Of a stretch of DNA of 64,000 bases, positions 26,009 to 38,062 are shown piece by piece; the first letter of the stretch is position 1, and each line of letters opens with the position of its first letter. The stretch is taken from contig NW_017803976.1 in the NCBI RefSeq assembly GCF_001625305.1, positions 636,287-700,286 of the forward strand, in the 5' to 3' direction. Under the pieces are notes generated by a model. It was given only the letters and a program-made list of their open reading frames with translations, was not told where the DNA came from and ran no database searches. Both the position numbers and the translations under genes were made by a program. This stretch comes from Branchiostoma belcheri. Taxonomy: Eukaryota; Chordata; Leptocardii; Amphioxiformes; Branchiostomatidae.

Positions 26009-26709
26009 AGGAAAGGAGCTGAAGAAATGTGTTGCCGTGTACACCCCTGTTTCAATGGAATAGTTCTAGTAAAACCCCCTCCGCAACTACCATTTTGAGT
26101 TATCTAAATGACTTCTGAAGTCTTCCATTGTTTTTCTGTGTATCGATATGCATCTGAAAATATAAATCAAGCGATAGTGGCTATACAATGAAAACCGTTT
26201 GGGATAGCCAAGAAGCTTAAACAGTTTAAAATCTCCCTTGAATGGCATCGGTCATTGCAGAAAGTGCACAACGTAATGAAGCTTGCACACACGTACAGTA
26301 AAAGGAAATTTTCTGTTTAGTTTTTCCCCGGAAAGCTACCCAAACTTAGAGCCCGGGGCTCTTTCGCACCGCCGTCCAACGAACAAAATGTAAGAAGAAC
26401 AGTAAAGGATGTAAATATGTGTAGATATTTGAAAAATAGGCAGTAAGATCATGTTGAGTTCGCCATATTAGGCATGTGACAGCTGTATTTTAAAGCCATG
26501 TTATTACTATGAAATCATTAGAATGGTGATGTAACACTAGACGCATATGTATCAAACTAATTTGAATGCGATGATTAATAAGTCAGTATGATTTTGCATA
26601 TCTACTGTAAATGTCATTTTACTCATAATAAACTATTGATAACCTCTCAGCGTCTTCTCGTGACAGGCCATATGTGAGTTAATTGTGTTCGGACAAATGT
26701 TGACGTGTG

Positions 26710-27121
26710 ACGTTTATTTCTTTATTTCTTCTTCAAACATACATTGACAGGGAAATACACACATATACATGTCCATATGCCCTGAATTGCGTAAGTTTGT
26801 TACAAAACAATTGTACATACCATATGTGCTGAATATCCTGACAAAAATACATATAGTAACAAACACTACACCAAGATCCAAGCTCACAGGCTGGTGGTTG
26901 GTCTAGGAAATAGAGTTATTATAAAGTCTGACTGCAGTGTGCAGGAAAGACTGTCTCAGTCGTTCAGTTCTGGCCTTGGGAAGAGTGAACGCACTCTTGT
27001 TCCTCAGATTCCTGCCAGTGGCTGTGCATCTTTGAGGCGGCATGAGATCGTGCAGTGGATGATCAGGCTTTAACATGTCCTTAAAGAGTTTGACTGCTGC
27101 AGCTTCTCTCCTTTCCTTCAA
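26710..27121 (-). pseudogene. LINE C-terminal remnant and 3' tail
   Basis: The minus-strand frame at 26903-27121 contains LKPDHPLHDLMPP, LRNKSAFTLPKARTERLRQS and AVRLYNNS, a typical LINE polyprotein end (HPLHxLLPP, FxxPxxRTxR). Downstream on that strand the sequence ends in AAATAAAGAAATAAA-type repeats near 26715-26740. The 5' portion is lost. Confidence 0.7.
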
Positions 27122-27219
27122 AAGTGTACAGGAAAGGGTCTAGAGGGGCGAACTTTTTATACTCTCCAAGCAGAGGTTTGGGCTTTGGCGTATTTTTGGC
27201 GTTTTTTAAGGCTTTCTTA

Positions 27220-27646
27220 TTGTGCTCTCTCTTTTTTTTCTGGCACTGTGTTATCTTTCCATGCCAGCCCGAAAAAAAAGATACCAGTACAATCAAGAAG
27301 CAGTTCTTAGAATTCAGCTTCTCCCATCTGGACATGGATAGTTTCGACGTCCTGAGAAACCATACTGTAAATCGTACAAAACAGTTGCAAAACGAGCAAA
27401 CATTAGAAAACGATAGCAATGTCGTCGACTGCCAAAATTAAACGAAAAAGACGAAAATGTGAAGAAATGAATGTGAAGATTATTACATCATTCGCCAAAC
27501 CATACAAACATGTGTCATTTGTTCAACCTTCAAATAGATTTCATAATGAAAGCAACTTTTTTTTGGCCAACCTTTTTTTTTCGCACGCTCGCATCAGTTT
27601 TGGGGTTCCCAGAGTATGTCATCCATATAATCAAATCAACATGGCC
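27220..27646 (-). mobile_element. H1-related MITE variant, one terminus
   Basis: The right end is the H1 terminus (GATTATATGG inverse, CATGGCC at 27646, then TTA). The middle matches H1, but the left side carries a different block (GGCACTGTGTTATCTTTCC, GAAGCAGTTCTTAGAATTC). The same block occurs inverted inside the nested copy at 30336-30635. Confidence 0.65.
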
Positions 27647-28678
27647 TTATAAAGATGCTCACCTCTAGTCTGTAACGCAAACTGCCGTCCGCGGCTTTAG
27701 TGGCTCCTCCCCGCAGCTGGTAGCGGCTGGATGTTACGTTGGGCGGGCGGCAGCTGTAAAGCGATTATCAGGCTAGCTCTCCTCATGTGATGGGCCTGTT
27801 CTCCCTTCCAAGGTCCCTGTGCCACAACCTGCAAACACACATGTTGACCGTCTGGGCACCTGGGCCCCGGCACCACGGCAAGGTGGTCTCCTTTCGCCGG
27901 GGGAAATTTAGCGTTTTTCTTTCGCGAGCCAAACGGACCTGAAGAGAATCGTTCTTTGACGAATTGATTCAAGTCATTGGTTCAATATCCGTTGAGTGTT
28001 CGGAGAATAGACGTAATTTTCAATGACGTCCCTCGTGTATGTGAACGTCATTTTTCACATGTCTACTTATTTTACACGTTATCGTATTTGGAGACACTTA
28101 GCAGGTGCCTTAGTCACGGTTTGAACTACATTACGAAACAAGATTCTACATTGCCATAGACCTACAGTACTATTCGTTTTGGTCAATGCGACACGATCAA
28201 AATGTTCTCAAAACCTCCATCATGTGTTGCATGCTTAGTAGCTAAAAATCCTTTTTTTTTATAGAAAAGTTAGCATCATGATGATTCTAGTCAGTTGAAA
28301 GATTATTTGACCGTAGATCGGACATTTGTCACCTTTCTCGGTGGTGTGTCACAGTCGAAAGTCATAGAAAAAGTATGTCATGTAAACGAAAATGAAACGT
28401 TGTGGAATGTTCGAAGCAGTCAATCCGAAAATGTCCCCAGATGCTGTCCGAAGCGGCGTCCTTGTCACCCTCACCTTCGGAATCAGATAGACGATTATCA
28501 GTTTCAGTCCATCTTCCGTCCAAGTGTCAAACGTCACAGCAGTTCTACATTCGTCAAACCACCTTATCAGTACTGCTCGAGTTTCCGTGATGAAACGTCG
28601 CATGTTATAGTCGTTATAGAGTCATGGTAATATGATATAGATGTGATGATAGTCACTTAGTCACAGTGAGTGTCTGCC

Positions 28679-29338
28679 TTACTGTGGACGTTGCATGAAG
28701 AGGTCCTCCACATCCACGATCCAAGGCATCCGGTGATCGTCTTCCACGTCAGACAGCTCGTCGTCCATCTCAACACCAACAGCTGTCTCCTCGCTGCTGA
28801 TCCAGTTGATGATGGCGTGGTGAGCGGCCGCGATCTCTGACGGCGTGCCCTGGCGCAGGGTCTGGAACAGCGCTACCAAGTGGTGGAAGTGGACTTCGTC
28901 ACCAGGTCGGTAGGTGTCGTCCTCCCAGTGGTCCTCCACGAGAAAGCAGACGGGGTCCTCGTCCAGCGTCCCCCAGATGTCAGCGCTCAGGAGGAGGAAG
29001 TCGAAGCGGTGCCACTCGACGACTCGCCATCCCTGTCCCCACCGTGCGAGGCGTACGGTACTGGTTACGCCAGTACGGCGACCACAGGTGTCACAGGTGG
29101 GGCCCTGAGGAGGCAGCTGCGCCAGGTACCCTCCTCCAGCCACCTCCCAGGTGGTCTCGATGTCGTCGTGAGGCCGTCCGCAGGCTTCACAGAAGCGGAC
29201 GTGGTCGGGGAGCTCCTGCCTGATGGGGCGGCCGGCGTTCCGCATCCAGGCGGAACCGAAGACCCGGAAAGGTTTCATGACTTCCCAGGCGCACTGCTCC
29301 GCTGAAGGCACAGGGAAAGTCGGCGAGAAAAGACTCAT
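28679..29338 (-). CDS. Single-exon gene of unknown function with two CxxC pairs
   Basis: An uninterrupted 219-codon frame from ATG (29338) to TAA (28679-28681). Its sequence is clearly more GC-rich than the flanking AT-rich DNA, with GC-ending codons, which argues for real coding. There is no signal peptide or membrane segment. Two pairs, CEACGRP (Cys50, Cys53) and CDTCGRR (Cys82, Cys85), could together bind one zinc. The middle contains WRVVEWHRFDFLLLSAD and the C-terminus is acidic. I do not recognise the family. It might be a retrocopy or a lineage-specific gene. No polyadenylation signal was found close by, and the flanks hold no neighbouring exon. A zinc-ribbon-like fold is inference only. 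Confidence 0.6.
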   Translation of the reverse strand: MSLFSPTFPVPSAEQCAWEVMKPFRVFGSAWMRNAGRPIRQELPDHVRFCEACGRPHDDIETTWEVAGGGYLAQLPPQGPTCDTCGRRTGVTSTVRLARWGQGWRVVEWHRFDFLLLSADIWGTLDEDPVCFLVEDHWEDDTYRPGDEVHFHHLVALFQTLRQGTPSEIAAAHHAIINWISSEETAVGVEMDDELSDVEDDHRMPWIVDVEDLFMQRPQ

Positions 29339-30185
29339 GTCGGGATCCTTCCAGTGAAGCGAATGTCGTTCTCAAGGTTTCAGAATGCGATTCGAACTCG
29401 GAGAGTAAAGGTAGAACCTTCCTCCACGGTGTCAAACTCACAAGTGCGAGATTTGAAAGTTAACGGTCGATACGTTCGAAACGGACATTCCATCACTGGA
29501 AGAGAAGGGGTGTTTTAAATTTTGTACCCAGGATAATTAATTAACAAGGACATACGGATAACCTAAAACGTTTGAAACGATGTTGACTCTGATGAAATCT
29601 TCATCTTTGACTCCTTCCTTACATCACATGAAAGAAATTAGAGAAAATATCAGAGATAAAACACCTGTCGCTACCTGCGCAAAGTATGGTATGATTTTCG
29701 AACACCTTGTTGCCATGGAGTTGTCCTGGAGAATTTGGAATCGTATGACGTCGACATCAACAGAACATCGTAAGTTTGAACTGAGATGACCCCGTTCTAT
29801 CAAGTAGGATAGGGAGGGGGGCATTACATTATATTTTGGACTTCATAAGTTATGTCAGGCTGTAGCACTAAAAGGCCAATCCCCAAGAAAGATTAAAGAA
29901 TGGGAAATAAAAAAAACAAAGACCTTGATACGGGATCATCGCCCGAAGGTACTAGTAGTAATTCGTAAACCAGCTCATTCTTTTCGTTTCCTTTCGGTGT
30001 CAAGAAGACGCCTGACCCTCAATCATAGCTAGTCAGCGGTGAATCTTCTGACGGCGAAACAACGGTGAAATACCCTGATACGTTTGTACCAGGGTAGCAG
30101 TTCACCCATTGACACAAGGTAGTTACAAGAAACACGATGACCACCCAATCTACGAGACAGTCCAGACATAGCATATTGAACATTA

Positions 30186-30962
30186 GGCCACAGCAAATAA
30201 ATTCTATGGATGACATCCACCGCAGACTCCAAATCTAATGCGATAGGGCAAAAAAACAAGGCGGGCAAAAAAAGCAAGATAAAGCATAGCATTTTCAATT
30301 TTTGACATCGTGAACCTTGTTAAACAAGAAATGTATGTATGGTTTGGCGAATAATGTAATAATCTTCACATTCATAATAATCTTCACATTCATTTCTTAA
30401 CATTTTCGTCTTTTTCGTTTAATTTTGGCAGTCAACTCACGGTATATATTTGCTCGTTTTGCAACTGTTTTTGTACGATTTACAGTATGGTTTCTCAGGA
30501 GGTCGAAACTATCCATGTCCAGATGGGAGAAGCTGAATCCTTATAACTGCTTCTTGTTTGTACTGGTATCTTTTTTTTGGGCTGGCATGGAAAGATAACA
30601 CAGTGCCAGAAAAAAAAGAGAGCACAATAAGTTTACTGCCAACTATTATAACATCCATTTGACACTAAAAAAATGAAAGTTTGCATTGTACAAATGGTTT
30701 TCATTCTGTTAGAACATCACATATAAAAGGAATAAAATATATCACTGCATTATAGTTAGACCAATAAATTAGAGGCTTTTCTTGTCTCCTCTATTCATAT
30801 TTATCTGCAATCCACGTTCCGGCATGGCAACAGACATCTTTACCCATTTTCGCCATGTTGACCACTGTCAGAGGGCAAAAAAAAATCTTGTTTGTTTTTC
30901 CAAAATCAGGCGAAAATTAATGCGCGCGCTGATGTCATCCATAAAAATTACTTGCTGTGGCC
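30186..30962 (+). mobile_element. Family H2 MITE with an H1-variant nested inside
   Basis: H2 ends are at 30186 (GGCCACAGCAAATAAATTCT) and 30962 (TTGCTGTGGCC), with TTA before and TAC after. The H2 interior is split: about 30336-30635 is an H1-variant fragment like 27220-27646 in the opposite orientation. The H2 sequence resumes at GCATTGTACAAATGG. Confidence 0.7.
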
Positions 30963-31249
30963 TACTGAAGGTTAAAAACAGCACCAGGCTAACCCTAAAC
31001 CTACCTACGTACGAAAATCATATCCCACTCCATCTAGTTGTGCTGACTACACATATCCGGAAACACACTCCCCTACAACAGAGTGAAGAGGCTTTGTCTT
31101 CCTCTGTCTTCAAAAAAGAAGTCAAACCCAGTAGTTTTTACTAGTAGTTTCTTAGTAGTTATCAATAGTTTTGTGTGTACTAATTGTCTGTTTTTTATAC
31201 CAAATGTTTCTTCTGTTCCTGCAATTAGCCCTCGGGCATGAATTTACAA

Positions 31250-31350
31250 CAAGAAGCCATAGGTGACAATTCTCCGTGAAGTATTATATATTGCAACAAA
31301 AAGAAGTAGCCATTGGCGACAATTCTCTGTGAAGTGTGATAAATCGAACA
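31250..31350 (+). repeat. Two-copy ~52-bp direct repeat
   Basis: AGAAGCCATAGGTGACAATT and AGAAGTAGCCATTGGCGACA open two adjacent similar units, each followed by CTCYGTGAAGTRT. It is a small local duplication upstream of the motif cluster. Confidence 0.5.
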
Positions 31351-31385
31351 AAGAAAAATTGTTTAAACGCGCGTCGGCTCAGTCA

Positions 31386-31510
31386 TCTTAAGACGCAACA
31401 ACCAATCAGAGATGCGAAATGCCGACACGTGACGCGGGATTTGCATACAGTCTAAACAACGGGGAAGGGCGCGCGATGCCCGAAATATTTTTGCGTCAAT
31501 ATTCAGCGCC
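31386..31510. promoter_or_regulatory. CCAAT, E-box and octamer motif cluster
   Basis: Within about 60 bp lie AACCAATCAG (CCAAT box), CACGTGA (E-box) and GATTTGCATA, a perfect octamer ATTTGCAT. The surrounding sequence is GC-rich with several CpG. This arrangement resembles promoters of histone or POU-regulated genes. No exon is recognised next to it; the nearest start downstream is the gene at 33306. Confidence 0.35.
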
Positions 31511-33305
31511 GTGTTTCAAGAGATTAATACCGGGAAACAAATTCTTTTCTTGTTTTGAACGCATAAACATGCATTTACGCTAATCTAGTATGATTCAGGG
31601 TTACTTTTTTTTACCTGCCATGGCCAGATTATCTAAAGATGTGTGTATTGTGTGTACAATCTACAGAAAGAGAAATGTACATCAGGTCCGATCATCCGAT
31701 TTTCACGTTTCGGTTTTTTGGACTCGGTTCATGAACGTATTTTGGTTTGGCTCCTGGAATGTGCGAAAAAAAATGACTCCCGGGACTGTCTACAGGGAAC
31801 ACTCGCACATTCGCGGTGTATCAGGACAGCGACTGGTCGGCATTAGCGCAGTCCCTGTAATTAGTAACAGTTGCACATCAATCCGGCCGAAAGCATGATT
31901 GTGTAACACAGGCTACTTCTTCATATACCGGCTCATACTACACGACGCCTTTACAACTAGCAAATCATAAAATTACCCGATCTACTAGTACTGTATGTGC
32001 GGTTTACCAGCCCCAGACCACATCCGACCACGAGGCAGAACACATTGATGGGTTGCTCAAAAATATTGTCCATGTTTACAAAGAGCTGCTCCACTAACAC
32101 TATAGAGCGGCCCAACCCAAAAATATTGGCCATGTGTCGTTGCTAGGACGACCGGCCAGTTGCTACGTGACTAAATACACGCCGCCACTAGGTCGCCACA
32201 CCCGACCAGTTTGAAATCGATAGGATTACGTCATCGGTATTAACATTTCCTAATGTTGACCTCTTACCACCCCACATTTCCGCCCCATCAGCCTCGCCGC
32301 GACTTACTACCGGTGACATAAACGGACGACAACATTTCAACGACATGGGGATGTTTCGAAAATAAGCATTTACTCCAATATCAAAACAGCTACGGTAAAA
32401 ATAAAAAGACGTGCATCATCCCGGACATAATGCCACACCACATGCGAAATTACACAAAAATGCGACGTACGGAAGAATGCGTTTTGGCTGCGAACATCTT
32501 CCAAAAAACTTGGCATCTCTTAACCATGGTCAAAAACATCTGGAACCTCTTATCAAAACCACCCCGTATCTGCATGAAGTTCCACCCCCCCACTGCTATT
32601 CCAAACAACGCGTTTTTCTGGACCATTCCAATTCGCCTCGTAATTGTAGGGGTGCGTCTGCAATATTACATTGACCGCGAAAGCTGCAACGGCAAAAATA
32701 CACATTCGTGCATCAACACGGGCATGCCCGCAGACGGCGTATAAAATTGCGTGCCGATTACACAAAGAGAACCCAGTGTTTTGACTGCGAACACGAAAAA
32801 TCAGCCGATCACAACACTCCGTCCGGAGGTCCTGACCTCCTTCACGGAGTAATAAAACTTTATATGAAACGGAGAATCCCCGGGTGCCGCCATCGTAACA
32901 TGCAGTACTTTTAACTTCCGCATGATATCAGGAGAGACGTTTAATATTTGACAGGCACACTGCCGGACAAAATGTGATGCTTCAATATATGTTTTTGGTG
33001 CCGTCCATCTGCATAACGCGTTATTTATGTATTCCGAGAAATTGTTATTATTTTGAGTGTGTGTGTACATGTATTATAGAACATAGTACCGTGACGTCGC
33101 TGCCGGGCCCTAGCACCGTCCTAGTTCTACAACGACCCGTTGTTCCAAAAGTTGTTCTGGAACCGCACAAACTCCCAGTGTTCCAGACTAGCAACGGCGT
33201 TCTACGTGGTCTGTTTACACTCTCGACTGACTACTAGAGTGAAACAGGCAGACTTCAGCTGCTCCTTTCCCAGGTCAACAGTAGAGAGATTTTTTCTGAG
33301 ACAAC
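31511..33305. other. Intergenic DNA upstream of the 33306 gene
   Basis: No exon was recognised. Short open frames occur near 32411-32744 on the plus strand, but they show no domain and no coding-type codon bias. The last 250 bp before 33306 probably include the promoter and 5' UTR of the next gene; no clear TATA box was identified. Confidence 0.4.
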
Positions 33306-34816
33306 ATGTCAAGACGACGTGGCCGGAGAAGGCACCGGCGGTCTCGAGCTCGAGCCGCTAGTTCTCCCAGTTTCCCGGCTTGTAACGTGCCGGATGAGCC
33401 GCAGGACAGACACCGGCTGGTGTTTAAAGCGGCTATGATCTCGATGTTGCTCCTTGTAGCTGTGACGACGGTGAGTTTGCTACATTATCACTTCACCATA
33501 TATAGCAGAAGGCAATAACCTACATGTTTTCCACTGTACCCAGTGTTCAGCACCAAGGACAGATCCATCTCTATACCATCTTTTATACTGGTACTATACT
33601 ACTAGTGGGATCTGTTACCATCGACCACTGGTAGTCGCTTAGTTTATGTTGTCTGTTCTTCATGCATGAAATATCGTGATATCATTTTAGCTTTATAAGT
33701 GGAGGAAGTATAGACGATTAGACACGCAAGATTCTTCACAAAACATGATCAACAATTTGTCCAACTTTAGTTGTTGTTGTTTTTTAAGTTGGCCTGGTTG
33801 GGCATCCCTTGATTACTTCAGCATCATCATCATGCCTCTGGATTATACTAATCCGGTGAGGTACACTTGATAAAGTTACTCCAGTATGTCCTATCTCTCA
33901 TAGCGGACACTAATGCAGTCCCTGCGAGAACAGTGTCTCTCTCTAACACGGACAAAAGTGTAGTATAAGGACGTCCCACTCTACGTCTCCCAGTAGGAAG
34001 CCACTGTGCTTTGATACTTAAAAGTAACAAAGGATGCCCAACCAGGCCTTGCTTGTGTCCATACTATGTTACTATGGAAGAATGTGTATATTTCAGGTGG
34101 TTACTGAGACCGTCACAGTTCAGTGGTACTACAACCACACCGCTGCAGATACTACATCTGCCAGCCTTCCCCCGTACCGGAGCTGGGGATACAGCACAGG
34201 GACGGATCCCGAGGTGGCTTCGGCGCACAATACGATGAAAATCCCAGTGAAGCCCGTACTTGGAGATAACCACACTCAGATCACTTCTCCAACAAATGAT
34301 CCTGGCATTCCCACAGTGGATGAAGTTCGCCCACCTATTCAGGGGCCAACTGTATTTGGATGCAGCGTGCAGGAGGAAATTGACGGCGTGCCAGATATAT
34401 TGAAGTCCTGGGCCTTCATGACGACAGATCAGCGCAACGTGTACCTCGCCATGGCGCGGCTTCGCATCAGGAAGCACTTCTACGAGATTCTCAACCGCGA
34501 GTTTGATCCTGAGATGCCAACAGCGCCTTACAAGATGACCCAGTCTGCTCCCGCCTCTAAGATGACCCAATCTGCGGTGAAGCCAGACACTTCTACTGAG
34601 GAGAAAACAAAGGGCGAGATGAAGAAGACGGAGACGACTGCAGAAGACAAACTGCAACTGGAGAACGCTACAGAAACGACAAAAAACACGACAAGCCACG
34701 AGGGGAAGCACCGCGTGTTCAGGCACATCCAGCGGGTCGAGACGGTAGCGCTCGCCGTGGTTGGCATGGTGGCAGCGGGGTCGGTGGCCTACTCCTGTAC
34801 CCCACAGATCACTTAG
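33306..34816 (+). CDS. Predicted protein with two membrane segments, unknown family
   Basis: Two exons, 33306-33470 and 34097-34816, join in phase 0 to 294 codons (donor ACG|GTGAGT, acceptor TTTCAG). The N-terminus is very basic (SRRRGRRRHRRSRAR). A hydrophobic segment lies at about residues 40-62 across the exon junction, and another at about 271-289 near the C-terminus (ETVALAVVGMVAAGSVAYS). Between them are sequons NHT (twice), NAT and NTT, one Cys (FGCSV), a helical stretch (TTDQRNVYLAMARLRIRKHF) and a polar Lys/Glu/Thr-rich tract with KMTQSA repeated. If the sequons are used, the middle is lumenal or extracellular and both ends are cytosolic. I do not recognise the family, and function is unknown. 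Confidence 0.7.
33508..33567 (+). repeat. 60-bp repeat shared with 38521-38580, copy 1
   Basis: GAAGGCAATAACCTACATGT opens a 60-bp block nearly identical (two differences seen) to 38521-38580. It lies 38 bp after the donor of intron 1 of the 33306 gene. Confidence 0.8.
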
Positions 34817-35019
34817 AGAAAGGTCCACGCGTCTTCGTAACCGATATGGTTTTATGTTCTATGAGTTTGAGCTTCTTATGAAGTTATACTTTTAATGCAA
34901 AAAGAAACACCCCTGCCAAGATGACGACCCTACGTATACATCAGATAAAATTCACATTTCTTCCTTTGTATTTTGTCAGGTACCTAATTTTCTATTTTCT
35001 TTCTTGGCACTCTCGGTAA

Positions 35020-35414
35020 GGCCATGTTGATTTGATTATATGGATGACATCCGCGCGCGCATGAATTTTCGGCCGTTTCAAAAAAAAAAGTTTTTAACCA
35101 TACTGTAAATCGTGTAAAACAGTTGCAAAATGAGCAAAAATATATCATAAGTTACAAAAAAAATTAATACAAACTATACCAATGTCGTAGAATGCCAAAA
35201 TCAAACGAAGAAAGACGAAATTGTAAAGAAATGAACTTGAAGACTAGATTATTCGCCATAACATATTCTGTGCCATTTGTTCAACCTTCATGACCACGTA
35301 GATTTCATAGTGAAAGCAACTTTTTTTTTTGCAAAACTTTTTTTTTATTCGCACGCGCGCATCAGTTTTGGGGTTCCCAGAGGATGTCATCCATATAATC
35401 AAATCAATATGGCC
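35020..35414 (-). mobile_element. Harbinger-like MITE, family H1, reverse orientation (395 bp)
   Basis: Full copy of the 598-988 element in the opposite direction, with GGCC at both ends. Because the target is read from the other strand, the duplication appears as TAA (35017-35019 and 35415-35417). Confidence 0.85.
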
Positions 35415-35772
35415 TAATGGATTGGTGCATTTGAGATATTATTTATGTGCGTGTTTAGTGAGTTTTTGACTCGGCGTACTAGTAAGTCAAGTTACAGTGC
35501 ATTATAACTTTGATTCATTTTTCTACTGAAGATATAAATGCCTGAGAAATGCTCCGTGACTTATTTTAATTGTTACGTACCAACGTCAATATTAAGATAC
35601 AACTTCAGATATAGATCACATTTTATTGTTATATCTCGTTTTTTATGACTGGTCAGAACGTCTTGTGGAAAAAATCCTTTTTTTTCAACGCCACGCATCT
35701 TCTGTATATTAAAGAGAATTTTTTTGCGAAATATGAGTCAGTTTCATTCTGTTTTTTTAATATATTTGTTAA

Positions 35773-36034
35773 CTAGAGAAGCAACATCTGCAAAGCAAAT
35801 GCATAATGTTTACCTTCAGACATGGTCTGCTCTGTTAATTCTTACTCAAACACATTCACATACATGTACTACTAGTATATGGTGACAGGAGCAGAGCAGA
35901 CCACGAAATTGCAACATTATGTAACCCAACACCAGTCACCATGGTGACAGACGTCAACAAATCATGTCATTGGTCAGGTCATAGGTCACTCTTTGGAGAA
36001 GAAGAAGAGGAAGAAACCCTCGGTAAACATAATG
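35773..36034 (+). repeat. Dispersed ~270-bp repeat, copy 2
   Basis: Colinear with 25738-26008: CTAGAGAAGCAACATCTGC at the left, GGTAAACATAATGA at the right, with an internal deletion near the GAAGAAGAAG tract. Confidence 0.75.
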
Positions 36035-36249
36035 ATATAACGTGCGAGAAATGAGTTTTAGATCAGTGTGAAGAACGTAGTGACTACTACTAGTGGTACT
36101 TGTTTCAACAGTTACGCCATCACTCCTACCTTAAGAAGGGGACTAATTGTTGTGCATTATAAGTGAAGTTATTTTGGAACACGTACTCTATTGAATATAG
36201 TGAGGGTACCTCATTGAACATAACGCTACTACATAGCAACAATACTCAG

Positions 36250-36390
36250 CATCAAAGACAAGTGTGTTTCGTGTTCGAATGCAGTTCAGTACGAAGGAAA
36301 GATGTATTTTCGGTGTTCGAATGGAGCTCCGTACAAAGGATGGACGTGTTTTGTGTTTAAAAATAGTTCAGCACCAAGGACAGGTGTGTA
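36250..36390 (+). repeat. Degenerate ~45-bp tandem units
   Basis: Three to four units resembling GTTCAGTACGAAGGAAAGAT and TGTTTTGTGTTCGAATG follow each other. One of them contains TTCAGCACCAAGGACAG, which is also part of the 60-bp repeat at 33508 and 38521. Confidence 0.5.
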
Positions 36391-37109
36391 GAACCAACTT
36401 GCATTTTGAAAACACGGTTGCTGGCTCTGACGCTCTTTGTATCTCTACGTAAAACAAGGTTGCCAACATAGAGAATAACCTAATTCTTATCTTATCTTAT
36501 ATAAATACTGAGCCAAGGTCCCGCGATGGACATTATGCTCAGAATTAATTTTAATTGCCTAATCAAAATTTAGTTATTCTCTAATAACTACGGATAATTA
36601 GTAGATATCAATTTGTGCAAACGTACGTTTGTAGCTTTGACCATTATGCACATGAAATCATATTTTTATTTCAGTTACTTCTACCAAAGTGCTATATTAT
36701 AGCTTTAAAGATAATTACATTTGGGGCAATGAAATGTGATGACGTCATCCATATGGTCCAAAAAACATATTCATAACCCTTTTGTACCCAGGTATCAATA
36801 TTCAGTATAACTACAGTTCTTTCTAAATTTCTTTGTGAGAAAACGATGGAAAGTTAAAATGCCAAATTAGCCAGGGAGGACACCTTAAGGTACCTGACAA
36901 GATACAAAGGTTAAAATGAAGGGAGGAGATTGCCATAGGAAGGGAAGTAGGGATTGAATTACCACTTGTTTGCACCCACCAGTCTTCCAAAGTCATAGAT
37001 AATGTGAACGAACGAAACATTTTACAAAATTGTTCAGAATACGTACTACTGTACTGTGCTCTATGTGTTCAGCCATTCGTTCAACCTTCCTTCCGAGTTA
37101 TCTCTATTA

Positions 37110-37536
37110 GGCCACACCAAGTAAATTTTATGGATGACGTCCTTTGGAGACCCTAAATCTAATGCGAGAGGGCGAAAAAAAAAACAAGAAGGGCCCTAAA
37201 AAACAAGATGCCTAGATTAGAAATATACTAAGAGACGACAAATGTTAGGATGCAAATTGAATGAGGTGACACAGTGTAACAAGCAAGAAGTCTTTTATTC
37301 ATCATCAAAACAGCAATAAATCAGGTGAAACAGCAGTTGTCGTCCTGTCCTGTTTCTTTCATCACGTACATTTTTGCAGGCTGCATTACGGGTTTCACGT
37401 CAATCTGACTATTTGCGGCACTGTCGTGACTCTTTGGTCAAAGTTACAGGATGCGGAATTTCTTGTTTTTTTTCTAGGAACAGGCCAAAATCAATGCGCG
37501 CGCGGACGTCATCCATAAAATTTACTTGGTGTGGCC
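37110..37536 (+). mobile_element. Harbinger-like MITE, family H3 (427 bp)
   Basis: Ends begin GGCCACACCAAGTAAATTTT and run to GGATGACGTCC, mirrored on the right. TTA flanks both sides (37107-37109 and 37537-37539). Confidence 0.85.
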
Positions 37537-38062
37537 TTATGAGACGTTCCTAAGCGCCTCCGTTTGTTAACGACAGAGTTAATCATGCTTATTATTTCAG
37601 GACTCTAAAACTCACTGTGGTACACTGGCTGTTATTACTCAGCGGAATGTATAGAACTGAAATAAAGAGGTCAACGAGTTGCTCAAAGTTTAACTCTCTA
37701 GGATATTTCCTTCCCCGGAGGTAAAAAAAAAACAAGTTATGATCTATGTCCTCTGAGCACCTGCGGGGAAGTGAAATGGTGTACATGTAACTCTTTGATC
37801 ATTTGCATTCTTCCAGTTTGTCTTTGATATGAACTAACTGAACGTACAAACTGTTGCGGGCCGATTCGTGCATATGCAGCCGCGTTCTGATTAATTAGAC
37901 TCACAGCAGACTTGCTTAGCTTAATAATACATCGCTACATCACATCGCTGCATACCGCGGCGGTTTTTAACCTCCACGACCGCGAGATACACACAACCTC
38001 TCGCTGCCGGGGCCGATCACGGATCAGTCAGCGGCTATAGGAGCGTCAGACTGGCGCACGGC

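Noticed and set aside
27977-28630. Short frames around 28295-28630 on both strands
   Set aside because: No domain, composition like the flanks and no consistent splice sites. Treated as downstream DNA of the 28679-29338 gene.
28880-29305. 141-codon plus-strand frame
   Set aside because: It is antisense to the single-exon gene at 28679-29338. The minus frame is longer, has ATG and stop, and carries CxxC motifs.
34064-34828. 254-codon minus-strand frame
   Set aside because: It is antisense to the second exon of the 33306 gene, which has matching splice signals and better composition.
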